DNA of 64,000 nt from positions 1 to 64,000 of the forward strand of contig CAMCVA010000010.1 of assembly GCA_945879625.1 (NCBI GenBank), given 5' to 3'. This document shows positions 9,413 to 17,888 of the stretch, piece after piece. Made by a program: the position numbers and the translations under genes. The notes beneath the pieces were generated by a model that made no database searches, was not told where the DNA came from, and saw only the letters and a list, made by a program, of their open reading frames with translations. Source of the stretch: Flavobacterium psychrophilum. Its GTDB lineage: Bacteria; Bacteroidota; Bacteroidia; Flavobacteriales; Flavobacteriaceae. Within the stretch, counting starts at the first letter, position 1, and the number at the start of each line of letters is the position of its first letter.

Positions 9413-10684
9413 ATGACTGCAGACTTACTACTCGGATTGCAATGGGGCGATGAAGGAAAAGGAAAAATCGTTGACGTACTCACTTCCAATTATGACATTA
9501 TTGCTCGTTTTCAAGGCGGACCAAATGCTGGACACACGCTAGAATTTGACGGCATCAAACACGTGCTGCGCACCATTCCTTCGGGGATTTTTCACCCCAA
9601 CTCCATCAACATTATTGGCAATGGCGTCGTGATAGATCCGGTAGTTTTCAGCACAGAGATTGACGGATTGGCCAAGTTTAATCTCGACATTACCAAAAAA
9701 TTATTCATTTCCCGCAAGGCGCATCTCATCTTGCCTACGCACCGTTTGCTCGATGCTGCCTCAGAGGCTGCCAAAGGAAAAGCCAAAATTGGATCAACCC
9801 TAAAAGGAATTGGCCCAACCTATATGGACAAAACCGGTCGCAACGGAATTCGAGTGGGCGACATCGAACTGCCCGACTTTCAAGCCCGATACCGAGCCCT
9901 TGCCGACAAACACGAAGCCATGATTTCCTATTATGAAGTGGCCATTCAATACAACTTACAAGAACTCGAAGCCGAATTTTTTACGGCCATCGAAGAACTC
10001 AAAAAATTGACATTCATCGACAGTGAAGAATACTTGTTTCAGGCACAAAAAGCAGGGAAATCCATTTTGTGCGAAGGCGCGCAAGGTTCCTTACTCGATG
10101 TAGATTTTGGAACCTATCCGTTTGTCACCTCATCCAATACTACGGCCGCTGGCGCTTGTACTGGTTTGGGTATTGCACCCAACAAAATCAAAGAAGTCTA
10201 CGGGATTTTTAAAGCCTATACTACCCGCGTGGGCAGCGGACCGTTTCCTACCGAAGACTTTGAAGAAGCCGGCGACATCATGGCCAAAGTGGGCAACGAA
10301 TTTGGTTCGGTTACCGGTCGAAAAAGACGCTGTGGTTGGCTCGATTTAGTAGCCTTGAAATATGCAGTTCAGATTAACGGCGTTACCCAACTGATGATGA
10401 TGAAAGGCGATGTACTTTCGGGTTTTGAAACCTTGAAAGTATGTACGGCTTATCTATACAACGGACAAGAAATTGCACACTTGCCGTATAACATCGAACC
10501 CGAAAACGTTACTCCAGTGTATACCGAATTCAAAGGGTGGAAAGCCGATCTTACAGGTATGCACAGCTATGAGGAACTGCCAGCCGAACTCAAAGCATAC
10601 ATTGCGTTTATTGAAGCTGAACTGGGCGTTCCGATCAAAATTGTATCGGTAGGTCCTGACAGAAAACAAACCATTACCAAATAA
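9413..10684 (+). CDS. purA: Adenylosuccinate synthetase
   Basis: Cytosolic enzyme of 423 residues, full length for the family. It condenses IMP and aspartate using GTP to give adenylosuccinate, the first committed step to AMP. Visible signatures are QWGDEGKGK near residue 10 (catalytic Asp and GTP P-loop), GGPNAGHT at about 36, STLKGIGPTYMDKTGRNGIR for the IMP site, EGAQGSLLDVDFGTYPFVTS, and TTRVGSGPFPTE with GSVTGRKRRCGW. The ATG at 9413 starts MTADLLLGLQWGDEG with no upstream extension. A weak hairpin-T-tract terminator follows directly and overlaps the nhaA leader. Confidence 0.97.
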   Translation: MTADLLLGLQWGDEGKGKIVDVLTSNYDIIARFQGGPNAGHTLEFDGIKHVLRTIPSGIFHPNSINIIGNGVVIDPVVFSTEIDGLAKFNLDITKKLFISRKAHLILPTHRLLDAASEAAKGKAKIGSTLKGIGPTYMDKTGRNGIRVGDIELPDFQARYRALADKHEAMISYYEVAIQYNLQELEAEFFTAIEELKKLTFIDSEEYLFQAQKAGKSILCEGAQGSLLDVDFGTYPFVTSSNTTAAGACTGLGIAPNKIKEVYGIFKAYTTRVGSGPFPTEDFEEAGDIMAKVGNEFGSVTGRKRRCGWLDLVALKYAVQINGVTQLMMMKGDVLSGFETLKVCTAYLYNGQEIAHLPYNIEPENVTPVYTEFKGWKADLTGMHSYEELPAELKAYIAFIEAELGVPIKIVSVGPDRKQTITK

Positions 10685-10689
10685 CAACC

Positions 10690-10720
10690 CAACGCTTTGA
10701 GAAATCAGGGCGTTTTTTTT
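10690..10720 (+). terminator. Rho-independent terminator after purA
   Basis: AACGC (10691-10695) pairs with GCGTT (10710-10714); two G-T pairs can extend the stem. Eight T residues follow. It ends 4 bp before the nhaA ATG, so it may also affect nhaA expression. Confidence 0.5.
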
Positions 10721-10724
10721 CTTA

Positions 10725-11858
10725 ATGAGAGCAACCAAGGTATTTACCGAATTCTTCAACAACGAAAAAGCCAGCGGTTTGCTGCTCATTGCGGTTACCC
10801 TGATTTCGCTGGTTATGGCCAATTCGGTTTTTCAGGAATCGTATATTCAGTTTTGGAAAATGCCACTTGGCAGCCACACCCTAGTTGAATGGATCAACGA
10901 CGGGCTAATGGCTATTTTTTTCTTGCTCATTGGGCTCGAATTAGAACGCGAAATTTATGCGGGTGAGTTGTCCAACTTGCGAAAAGCCAGCCTGCCTTTG
11001 TTTGGCGCCTTGGGTGGCATGTTGGTTCCCGCCGGAATTTATTTGGCCTTCAATTGGGGAACTTCAACCCAATCGGGAGCTGGAATTCCCATGGCAACCG
11101 ATATTGCTTTTGCCGTGGGCGCATTATCATTGTTGGGCAAAAAAGTACCCACCTCACTCAAAATATTCCTTACCGCCCTCGCCGTAGTCGACGATTTGGG
11201 TGCCATACTCGTGATTGCTATTTTTTACACCAAAAGTTTAGCCTTCCTAAACCTGGGTATTGCTATTGGTATTTGGCTCGTTTTATTGTTGCTCAACCGC
11301 TTGCGCATTCACACCTTTTGGCCTTATACAATTGGCGGAATTGCGATGTGGTATTTTATGCTGCATTCAGGCATACACGCCACCATTGCTGGGGTATTAC
11401 TGGCATTTGCTATTCCATTCGGAAAAGGTGACAAAAGCAGCTTATCTATCAAACTCCAACACCATTTACATTGGCCTGTAGGCTTTCTTATTTTGCCCTT
11501 ATTCGCCTTGGCCAACACAACTTTGCCTTTGGGCGGTGCTATCGGAGAAGCCTTATTGAATTCGTATAGTATTGGGATTGTTTTAGGATTACTTATCGGG
11601 AAACCTTTGGGGATTTTTCTGTTTGCCTACATTTCAACCAAACTCGGATACAGCAGTTTGCCCCACGACATCCAATGGAAACACCTCTTGGGCGCAGGAA
11701 TGCTAGGTGGAATCGGGTTTACCATGTCTATTTTTATTAGTCTATTGGCGTTTCAAGACGAGGCCAATATTGAAGGCGCAAAACTGGCAATTTTATTGGC
11801 TTCAACCGCAGCTGGTATCTTGGGCTTTTTGTTTTTGAAACGCAGTTTTTCCAAGTAA
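10725..11858 (+). CDS. nhaA: Na+/H+ antiporter NhaA
   Basis: Inner-membrane antiporter of 377 residues with about 12 hydrophobic segments, slightly shorter than the E. coli protein. It exchanges internal Na+ or Li+ for external protons. The signature GAGIPMATDIAFAVGALSLLG contains the assembly-helix Asp, and FLTALAVVDDLGAILVIAIFY contains the paired Asp residues essential for ion binding. The C-terminal region keeps LGAGMLGGIGFTMSIFIS. The start is ATG at 10725, 40 bp after purA. No NhaR-type regulator lies nearby. Confidence 0.95.
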   Translation: MRATKVFTEFFNNEKASGLLLIAVTLISLVMANSVFQESYIQFWKMPLGSHTLVEWINDGLMAIFFLLIGLELEREIYAGELSNLRKASLPLFGALGGMLVPAGIYLAFNWGTSTQSGAGIPMATDIAFAVGALSLLGKKVPTSLKIFLTALAVVDDLGAILVIAIFYTKSLAFLNLGIAIGIWLVLLLLNRLRIHTFWPYTIGGIAMWYFMLHSGIHATIAGVLLAFAIPFGKGDKSSLSIKLQHHLHWPVGFLILPLFALANTTLPLGGAIGEALLNSYSIGIVLGLLIGKPLGIFLFAYISTKLGYSSLPHDIQWKHLLGAGMLGGIGFTMSIFISLLAFQDEANIEGAKLAILLASTAAGILGFLFLKRSFSK

Positions 11859-11910
11859 ATTCCGATTGATAATTAATTGTAAAATACCGTCCTCCTTGGG
11901 TGGATTTTCT

Positions 11911-11918
11911 TAAATTTG
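11911..11918 (+). promoter_or_regulatory. -7 element (TAAATTTG) of the OstA-like gene
   Basis: TAAATTTG fits TAnnTTTG exactly and ends 16 bp before the TTG start at 11935. No TTG -33 box is seen at standard spacing. Confidence 0.45.
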
Positions 11919-11934
11919 GCCAAAATTCCAGCTT

Positions 11935-13581
11935 TTGAAAAACGCAGTTGTTTGTATCGCATGCATATTCCTACTTGGTTTTACAGCCAAGGGTTGGTCG
12001 CAGGAAGCCAAAAAAATTGTCATTGAATATGCCGATTTTGCCGACGTGAACCAAACCGAAATTCCCGATGCCTTGTTGCTTTCTGGCCACGTGCGCATGA
12101 ACCACGATGGCGTGCGGTTTTTGTGCAACAAAGCCTATTATTTTCAGAAAGAAAACTACGTGAAAGCTTTTGGTGACGTGCAAATGATACAAGGCGACAC
12201 CTTGTTTATGAATAGCAAATACGCCGAATACAATGGCAACGTGAAGCAAGCCTACGCCACCGGAAAAGTAAATTTGCGTTCGCCTGATATGAACCTCGCC
12301 ACCGACACCCTGCGTTTTGACCGAAACAGCCAACAAGCCTATTATACTTGCAACGGCGTAATTACCAACCGAGAAAACGTGCTGAAAAGCAAATCGGGCC
12401 GCTATTTTGTAGCCGAGAAAAAATTTCAATTCCTCACTGCTGTTACGGTAACCAATCCCAAGTATGTGGTGAAATCCAACCACTTGGATTACTACAACAA
12501 TTCGGGGCATTCCTATTTGTTTGGCCCTTCGACCATTACCAGCAAAGAAAATTTTATATATACCGAAAAAGGTTTCTACGACAGCCGAAAAAATGTGGGG
12601 CACTTTTTGCGGAAATCCTACATCAAATACAAGGACCGCCGCATTGAAGGCGATAGTTTGTTTTATAACCGCACCAAGGAATTTGCCTCGGCATCCCGCA
12701 ATGTAAAAATCACGGATTCGATCAACAAAGGGATCGTAAAAGGCCATTATGCCGAACTCTACAAACAAAAGGATTCTATGTTTGTGACTAAACGCGCAGT
12801 TGCCATCAATTTGGTAGAAAATGATTCGATTTATATCCACGGAAAATTGCTCATGGTGACCGGCAAACCCAACGAACGCTTAGTGCGCGCCTACCCCAAC
12901 GCTCGATTTTTCAAAAAAGATTTGAGTGGCAAATGCGATTCGATTCATTCCAGCCAAAAAACCAACCTCACCCAGCTCATCGGCAAACCCATCTTGTGGA
13001 ATTTTGACAACCAAATGACCGGTGATGTGATGCACCTGATTGGAAACAACCAAACCGAAAAACTCGATTCCTTAAAAGTGCTGAATAACGCCTTTATTGT
13101 CTCACGGGATACGTTAGGTACGGGCTACAATCAGGTGAAAGGCGTCAATTTATTTGGCAAATTCAAAGACAACAAACTCTACGAAGTCGATGTGATCAAA
13201 AACACCGAAGTGCTGTACTTTTTGCGCAACGACCAAAAGGAACTCATTGGCATCAACAAAAATGTGAGCAGCCGCATCAACATGACCATGGAGGGCAACA
13301 CCATCAACACGATGACCTTTTTTACCGATGTTGATGGCGACATTTATCCCGAAAACGAATTACCCGAAAACGCCCGAAAACTCAAGGGCTTTATTTGGCG
13401 GGAAGACGAGCGCATACTAGACCAAGAATGTATTTTTCCCGATGAAGAAAATGCAGAAAACGAACGCCTAGTCAATTTGCACAAAGCCGAACTGGCCAAA
13501 GAAAATGTCCCGATGAAAATTCGGAAGGAAACCCTAAACTACGACAAGAACAACCCCAAACCTAGTCCTGCCGTTAAGTAA
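11935..13581 (+). CDS. OstA/LptA-like exported protein
   Basis: Protein of 548 residues with a signal peptide (MKNAVVCIACIFLLGFTAKG, cleavage after WSQ). About residues 25-330 repeat the OstA/LptA beta-jellyroll pattern: ALLLSGHVRMNHDGVRFLCN, YVKAFGDVQMIQGDTLFMNS, QAYATGKVNLRSPDMNL. It is longer than single-domain periplasmic LptA and matches the Bacteroidota OstA-like N-terminal family. A role in moving LPS to the outer membrane is inferred from the fold. The start is TTG at 11935. The stop lies 11 bp before the class III aminotransferase ATG, so the two are probably cotranscribed. The C-terminus (from about 480) is charged and Pro-rich, possibly disordered. Confidence 0.85.
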   Translation: MKNAVVCIACIFLLGFTAKGWSQEAKKIVIEYADFADVNQTEIPDALLLSGHVRMNHDGVRFLCNKAYYFQKENYVKAFGDVQMIQGDTLFMNSKYAEYNGNVKQAYATGKVNLRSPDMNLATDTLRFDRNSQQAYYTCNGVITNRENVLKSKSGRYFVAEKKFQFLTAVTVTNPKYVVKSNHLDYYNNSGHSYLFGPSTITSKENFIYTEKGFYDSRKNVGHFLRKSYIKYKDRRIEGDSLFYNRTKEFASASRNVKITDSINKGIVKGHYAELYKQKDSMFVTKRAVAINLVENDSIYIHGKLLMVTGKPNERLVRAYPNARFFKKDLSGKCDSIHSSQKTNLTQLIGKPILWNFDNQMTGDVMHLIGNNQTEKLDSLKVLNNAFIVSRDTLGTGYNQVKGVNLFGKFKDNKLYEVDVIKNTEVLYFLRNDQKELIGINKNVSSRINMTMEGNTINTMTFFTDVDGDIYPENELPENARKLKGFIWREDERILDQECIFPDEENAENERLVNLHKAELAKENVPMKIRKETLNYDKNNPKPSPAVK

Positions 13582-13591
13582 ATTAGCCCTC

Positions 13592-14824
13592 ATGGAACAG
13601 CCTATAAATCAAGATTTTTTACGCTACCAAGCCCAAACCTCGCCCTATCCGCTGGGCATGGAGGTGGCTTATGCCAAAGGATCTTATATTTATGACCAAA
13701 ACCAAAAACCCTATTTGGATTTTGTGGCGGGCGTATCGGCTTGTGCGTTGGGGCATCAACACCAGCGGGTGAATGATGCCATCAAAAAACAATTGGACAA
13801 CTACTCACACGTGATGGTCTATGGCGAATATGCACAAGGACCGGCGGTGCAGTACTGCAAATTATTGGCCAGCTTATTACCCGATCCATTAAATAAAGTT
13901 TACTTGGTCAATTCGGGAACCGAGGCCTGCGAAGGCGCACTCAAATTGGCGCGACTAGTTACCGGTCGCAAGCAACTCATTTCCTGTTACAACGCCTACC
14001 ACGGCAATACTATGGGCGCGATGAGCGTGATGGGATTTGAAGAACGCAAAACACCCTTTTTACCGCTGCTTGAAGATGTCGATTTTATTACGTTTAATAC
14101 AGAGGCCGATATCCAAAAGATTACCACCCAAACCGCGGGAATCATCTTGGAAAGCATACAAGGTGGCGCCGGATTTATTCAACCCGAAAATGACTTTTTG
14201 GGCAAAGTACGTCGGCGTTGCGACGAAGTAGGTGCGCTACTCATTGTTGACGAAATTCAACCGGGATTTGGCCGTACGGGAAAATTATTTGGCTTTGAAC
14301 ATTTTGGCATTGTCCCTGACATTATCATCGTGGGCAAAGGCATGGGCGGCGGAATGCCTGTTGGCGCTTTTATTGCCAGCGAAGCCCATATGGATTTGTT
14401 GAGCCACAGTCCAAAATTGGGACACATAACCACCTTTGGCGGACACCCGGTAATCGCGGCCGCTTGTTTGGCCACCTTACAAGAAATTACCGAAACCAAT
14501 CTTATGGCCGAAGCGCTCGAGAAAGAAGAATTGTTCCGTTCGCTTTTACAACATCCGTTAATTAGCGAAATACGCGGCCGAGGCTTAATGCTTGCAGCCA
14601 TGACACCCAGCAACGAAATCACTAACAAAGCCATTTTGGCCTGCCAAGACCGCGGACTCATTTTATTCTGGCTACTCTTTGAAGGCAAAGCCATTCGCAT
14701 TACCCCACCACTCACGATTTCTAAAGCTGAAATTGAAGTAGGCTGCAAAATTTTGTTGGAGGTGTTGGATAGTTTAGTTTCAAGTTTAAGGTTTCACGAA
14801 ATGAACAATTCCGCTTCGCTATAG
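13592..14824 (+). CDS. Class III PLP-dependent aminotransferase (acetylornithine-aminotransferase-like)
   Basis: Protein of 410 residues with the class III pattern: YLDFVAGVSACALGHQHQRV, VNSGTEACEGALKLAR, YHGNTMGAMSVMGFE, IVDEIQPGFGRTGKLFGFEH and IIIVGKGMGGGMPVGAF with the PLP lysine in GKGMGG. The substrate is not determinable; ornithine, acetylornithine and 4-aminobutyrate enzymes all share these motifs, and no arginine-pathway gene is near. The last about 15 codons (SLVSSLRFHEMNNSASL) and the TAG stop are encoded by the intergenic heptad/60-bp repeat that continues downstream, so the native C-terminus has apparently been replaced or extended. The family core ends at about GCKILLEVLDSL. Confidence 0.9.
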   Translation: MEQPINQDFLRYQAQTSPYPLGMEVAYAKGSYIYDQNQKPYLDFVAGVSACALGHQHQRVNDAIKKQLDNYSHVMVYGEYAQGPAVQYCKLLASLLPDPLNKVYLVNSGTEACEGALKLARLVTGRKQLISCYNAYHGNTMGAMSVMGFEERKTPFLPLLEDVDFITFNTEADIQKITTQTAGIILESIQGGAGFIQPENDFLGKVRRRCDEVGALLIVDEIQPGFGRTGKLFGFEHFGIVPDIIIVGKGMGGGMPVGAFIASEAHMDLLSHSPKLGHITTFGGHPVIAAACLATLQEITETNLMAEALEKEELFRSLLQHPLISEIRGRGLMLAAMTPSNEITNKAILACQDRGLILFWLLFEGKAIRITPPLTISKAEIEVGCKILLEVLDSLVSSLRFHEMNNSASL

Positions 14825-14957
14825 TACTTATGTTTTGTTTCAGGTTTCAGGTTTCACGAAATGAATAATTCCGCTTCGCTATAGTTCTTATGTTTTGTTT
14901 CAGGTTTCAAGTTTCAGGTTTCACGAAATGAACGATTCCGCTTCGCTATAGTACTTT
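14777..14957. repeat. 60/67-bp tandem repeat built on a gtttcag heptad
   Basis: Three tandem copies start at 14791, 14851 and 14918 with the unit GTTTCACGAAATGAA, then ATTCCGCTTCGCTATAGT. The first copy is 60 bp. The second is 67 bp, longer by exactly one heptad (GTTTCAA). Runs of GTTTCAG/GTTTCAA precede each copy. The first copy overlaps the end of the aminotransferase gene. Confidence 0.9.
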
Positions 14958-15025
14958 ATATTTAATTGATCTTAGTATAATTCTCATAACTTGAAACCTG
15001 AAACCTGAAACTTGAAACCTGAAAC
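14897..15025. repeat. 27-bp perfect inverted repeat made of heptads
   Basis: Heptads at 14897-14923 (gtttcag/gtttcaa family) are the exact reverse complement of 14999-15025 (ctgaaac/ttgaaac family), separated by 75 bp. No T-tract follows, so it does not look like a simple terminator. The remainder of the gap up to the TPR gene at 15132 holds no recognisable gene. Confidence 0.85.
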
Positions 15026-15131
15026 AATGCGTTAGCCTTTGTTAATTATTTTGTTCACAACAATTCGTTAAACAAGCTGTTTTGGGACAAAGTAGCCTTA
15101 CTTTTAATGTGCCCAACAAAAAGCTAATCTT

Positions 15132-16532
15132 ATGCCTATAAGCGACGAAGAAGAAGCACACAATATTTCCTTGTCTCGATTTGAATCCATGCTGAAAACC
15201 AACAAGGTATTCTTTTTTGATTCAGAGGAATTTGAAGAAATCATCTTGCATTACTTGGACATTGGCAAAACTACCTTGGCCAAAAAAGCACTCAAATTGG
15301 CCTTAGATCAACACCCGCGATCCACAGGATTGAAGCTGGTTCAGGTAGAATTATTGATCTTTGAAGACAAACTGGATCAGGCCGAAAAAATGCTCAATGA
15401 CTTGTATGCCATTGAACCCCAAAACGAAGAAATTTACATCCAAAAAGCAAATATTTATTCCAAACGCGATCAGCACGAAAAGGCTGTGGAATTGTTGAAA
15501 ACGGCCTTGCAATACACCGATGATTTTGCCGACGTCTACAATCTAATTGGCATGGAATATTTGTTTATGGACCAATTGGAATTGGCCAAAGAGAATTTCA
15601 TCAGCTGTTTGGAAGAAGACCTAGAAGACCAATCGGCCTTGTATAATGTGGTGTACTGTTTTGAGTTTTTAGACCAAAATCAAGCGGCGGTTGACTATTT
15701 GATAAAATATATTGAACGCAATCCCTACAGCGAAATCGCCTGGCACCAAGTAGGTCGTCTCAACTACGGACTTAAAAAATACGAAGAAGCCCTGCATGCG
15801 TTTGATTATGCTACGCTGATTGATGATGAATTTCTAGGTGCTTTTATGGAACAAGCCAAAACCTTGGAGCGACTCAAACGCTATGATGAAGCAATAGAAT
15901 GCTATACGCGTACCATTGAGCTGGATGATCCAACCTCCTATGCCTTATTGCGCATTGGAAAATGCCATGAAAAACTAGGGCACAAAAAATTGGCTCTGGA
16001 ATTTTTTACCAAAACAGTGCACGAAGATCCCTTATTAGACAAAGGATGGATAGCCATTACGGATTTTTATGTGCGACAAAAAAACTTCCAAAAAGCTTTA
16101 CATTATGTGAACAAAGCCTTGCATATTGACAACCAAAATCGATTTTATTGGAAGCGCTATGCGGCCATCAACAAAGAGTTAAATTTCTTTGAAGAAGCTG
16201 AATTTGGCTACCGAAAAGCAGTAGAATTTGGCGATTACCAGTTGGACACTTGGTTGTTTTGGGTTGATTTATTGCAATTCTTGGGCGAATTTGATAGCGC
16301 CATTTCCACCCTCATGCAAGCGGCCGAATATTTCCCCGAAGAATACGAAATTGAGTACCGCTTGGCCGGCTTGAATTATATGTTGCAAGAAACCGAAAAA
16401 GGGCAATTTCATTTAAGCAATGGCCTGCGATTAAACTTTAATAACCACACCATTTTACAAGAACTTTTTCCGGTAGTTTGGTTGCAAAAAAACGTGCAAA
16501 ACCAAATTAAAAAATACCCGAAACAAAACTAA
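15132..16532 (+). CDS. Tetratricopeptide repeat protein
   Basis: Protein of 466 residues without a signal peptide, so probably cytoplasmic. From about residue 40 it is a continuous helical array with TPR spacing (EEIYIQKANIYSKRDQHEKA, SEIAWHQVGRLNYGLKKYEE, GAFMEQAKTLERLKRYDEAI, LLDKGWIAITDFYVRQKN), roughly ten repeats. TPR arrays are protein-binding scaffolds, and the partner is unknown. The gene ends 17 bp before aroE, so the two are probably cotranscribed. An acidic N-terminus (DEEEAHN) precedes the repeats. A TACTTTTA sequence at 15099-15106 could be a -7 box. Confidence 0.85.
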   Translation: MPISDEEEAHNISLSRFESMLKTNKVFFFDSEEFEEIILHYLDIGKTTLAKKALKLALDQHPRSTGLKLVQVELLIFEDKLDQAEKMLNDLYAIEPQNEEIYIQKANIYSKRDQHEKAVELLKTALQYTDDFADVYNLIGMEYLFMDQLELAKENFISCLEEDLEDQSALYNVVYCFEFLDQNQAAVDYLIKYIERNPYSEIAWHQVGRLNYGLKKYEEALHAFDYATLIDDEFLGAFMEQAKTLERLKRYDEAIECYTRTIELDDPTSYALLRIGKCHEKLGHKKLALEFFTKTVHEDPLLDKGWIAITDFYVRQKNFQKALHYVNKALHIDNQNRFYWKRYAAINKELNFFEEAEFGYRKAVEFGDYQLDTWLFWVDLLQFLGEFDSAISTLMQAAEYFPEEYEIEYRLAGLNYMLQETEKGQFHLSNGLRLNFNNHTILQELFPVVWLQKNVQNQIKKYPKQN

Positions 16533-16549
16533 TTCCTACTGTATACGCC

Positions 16550-17290
16550 ATGCAAAAAAAAATAGTTGGGTTGTTGGGAAAACACCTTGAACACTCCTTT
16601 TCAAAAAAATACTTCACCGAAAAATTTGCCACCAAAGGCATTACCGATTTTGAATACGAGAATTTTCCGCTCGATTCCCTCGATAACTTCGAAGCACTAT
16701 TGGATCAGAATCCTGAGTTGTGGGGCCTAAATGTCACGATTCCCTACAAACAAACAATTATTCCCTATTTAACCAAACTGAACAGCCATGCCAAAAATAT
16801 TGGCGCGGTCAATGTGATTAAAAAACGCAGCGACGGTACACTAAAAGGCTACAATACTGACTACTATGGTTTTCTAAAATCACTGTTGCCTTTGTTGGAA
16901 CCTCACCACAAAAAAGCCTTGGTGTTGGGAAGTGGCGGCGCGTCAAAAGCGGTGCAATATGCGTTGAAAGAATTACAAATTTCCTACAAAGTGGTTTCTA
17001 GAACACCCAAACGCTTGCAGTTAAGTTATGCTAAACTTACCAAAAAGGTCCTATCCGATTACCTCATTGTGATCAACTGCACCCCGCTTGGAACCAGTCC
17101 GAATACAGCTGAATTTCCTGAAATTCCGTATGAATTCTTGGGCGCACAACACATTGCTTTTGACCTCATCTACAACCCCGAAGAAACAGCCTTTTTAAGC
17201 AAAGCAAAAGCACAAGGCGCCGTAATAAAAAACGGCTACGAAATGTTAGTATTGCAGGCCGATGCGAGTTGGAAAATATGGAAGAAATAA
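16550..17290 (+). CDS. aroE: Shikimate dehydrogenase
   Basis: Enzyme of 246 residues, short for the family (about 270) but with both domains. It reduces 3-dehydroshikimate with NADPH in aromatic amino acid synthesis. Visible elements: HSFSKKYF in the shikimate site, LNVTIPYK with the catalytic lysine at 67, AVNVI with Asn88, GYNTDYYGF with Asn102 and catalytic Asp104, and the nucleotide-binding GSGGASKAVQYAL. The C-terminal GYEMLVLQADASWKIW matches the family ending. ATG at 16550. Confidence 0.93.
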   Translation: MQKKIVGLLGKHLEHSFSKKYFTEKFATKGITDFEYENFPLDSLDNFEALLDQNPELWGLNVTIPYKQTIIPYLTKLNSHAKNIGAVNVIKKRSDGTLKGYNTDYYGFLKSLLPLLEPHHKKALVLGSGGASKAVQYALKELQISYKVVSRTPKRLQLSYAKLTKKVLSDYLIVINCTPLGTSPNTAEFPEIPYEFLGAQHIAFDLIYNPEETAFLSKAKAQGAVIKNGYEMLVLQADASWKIWKK

Positions 17291-17318
17291 AAAAAAACCT
17301 TTTCACGTTGATTTTTGG

Positions 17319-17687
17319 CTATTGAATTTTTACCGGTGGCTTGCGCAAATTAACTTGTCTGGCTTGTCTGTCGGCTTCTTGTTTCTGAAAGATTTCAAAT
17401 TGTTCCGGGCTTAGCATCGATTTGATTTCGGCTTCTCTTTGAGACGCTAAAATTATTTTTTTTTGTTTTTTTTCTTCGGGTGTTAATACACTTCGTCTCA
17501 ATTCACCCAGCAAAGTTGCATAGCGCTTAATGATTTCGCGGTAAGGCGTTTGTTGCTCTTTGGTGAGTTGCAACGGGTCTTGAACAACCGGTACCGGAGC
17601 TGGTGTTGTGGCCGGATTTTCTTGGGCAGAAACAGATTGTACAGTAAATAAAGTAGACAGCAAAAAAATAAAAAGTACATTTTTCAT
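17319..17687 (-). CDS. Small exported protein, LTXXQ/Spy-like
   Basis: Protein of 122 residues with a clear signal peptide (MKNVLFIFLLSTLFTVQSVSAQ) and a Pro/Ala-rich linker to about residue 40. A helical charged segment follows with LTKEQQTPYREIIKRYATLL and LTPEEKKQKKIILASQREAEIKSMLSPEQFEIFQK. The repeated L-T/S-x-E-x-x patterns recall periplasmic Spy/CpxP-like LTXXQ proteins, but the resemblance is general. A periplasmic location is likely and the function unknown. It stands alone, convergent with aroE. Confidence 0.7.
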   Translation of the reverse strand: MKNVLFIFLLSTLFTVQSVSAQENPATTPAPVPVVQDPLQLTKEQQTPYREIIKRYATLLGELRRSVLTPEEKKQKKIILASQREAEIKSMLSPEQFEIFQKQEADRQARQVNLRKPPVKIQ

Positions 17688-17822
17688 AGGTATTACAGCT
17701 AAAAATTTGAATGGCTAATGTACAACTTCAATCAAAAAACTCCAATACTTTAACAACTTCAAAACAGTCCAAATAAAGTGGCTAAAAATCAAGCAGGTAG
17801 GGCGCATTTCTAGCCGAAACCT

Positions 17823-17853
17823 TTTGAATATTAGTGTTGGTTTACTATCTTTC
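17823..17853 (+). promoter_or_regulatory. Probable promoter of the DUF349 gene
   Basis: TTG at 17823-17825, a 20-bp spacer, and TATCTTTC at 17846-17853 (one mismatch to TAnnTTTG), 35 bp before the ATG at 17889. Confidence 0.5.
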
Positions 17854-17888
17854 GCCCTCAAAATAGTAGAAACCTTACACATGTAACG

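Noticed and set aside
11324..11518. Overlapping frames within nhaA, purA, ettA and other core genes
   Set aside because: Each is a shadow of a well-supported gene and has no start context or family signature.
11971..12840. Long reverse frame of 289 codons opposite the OstA-like gene
   Set aside because: It mirrors a gene with clear domain structure and signal peptide; composition is that of an antisense shadow.
14777..15025. Possible CRISPR array
   Set aside because: The repeats are not separated by unique spacers of constant size; they are direct tandem copies with heptad slippage, and no cas gene is present.
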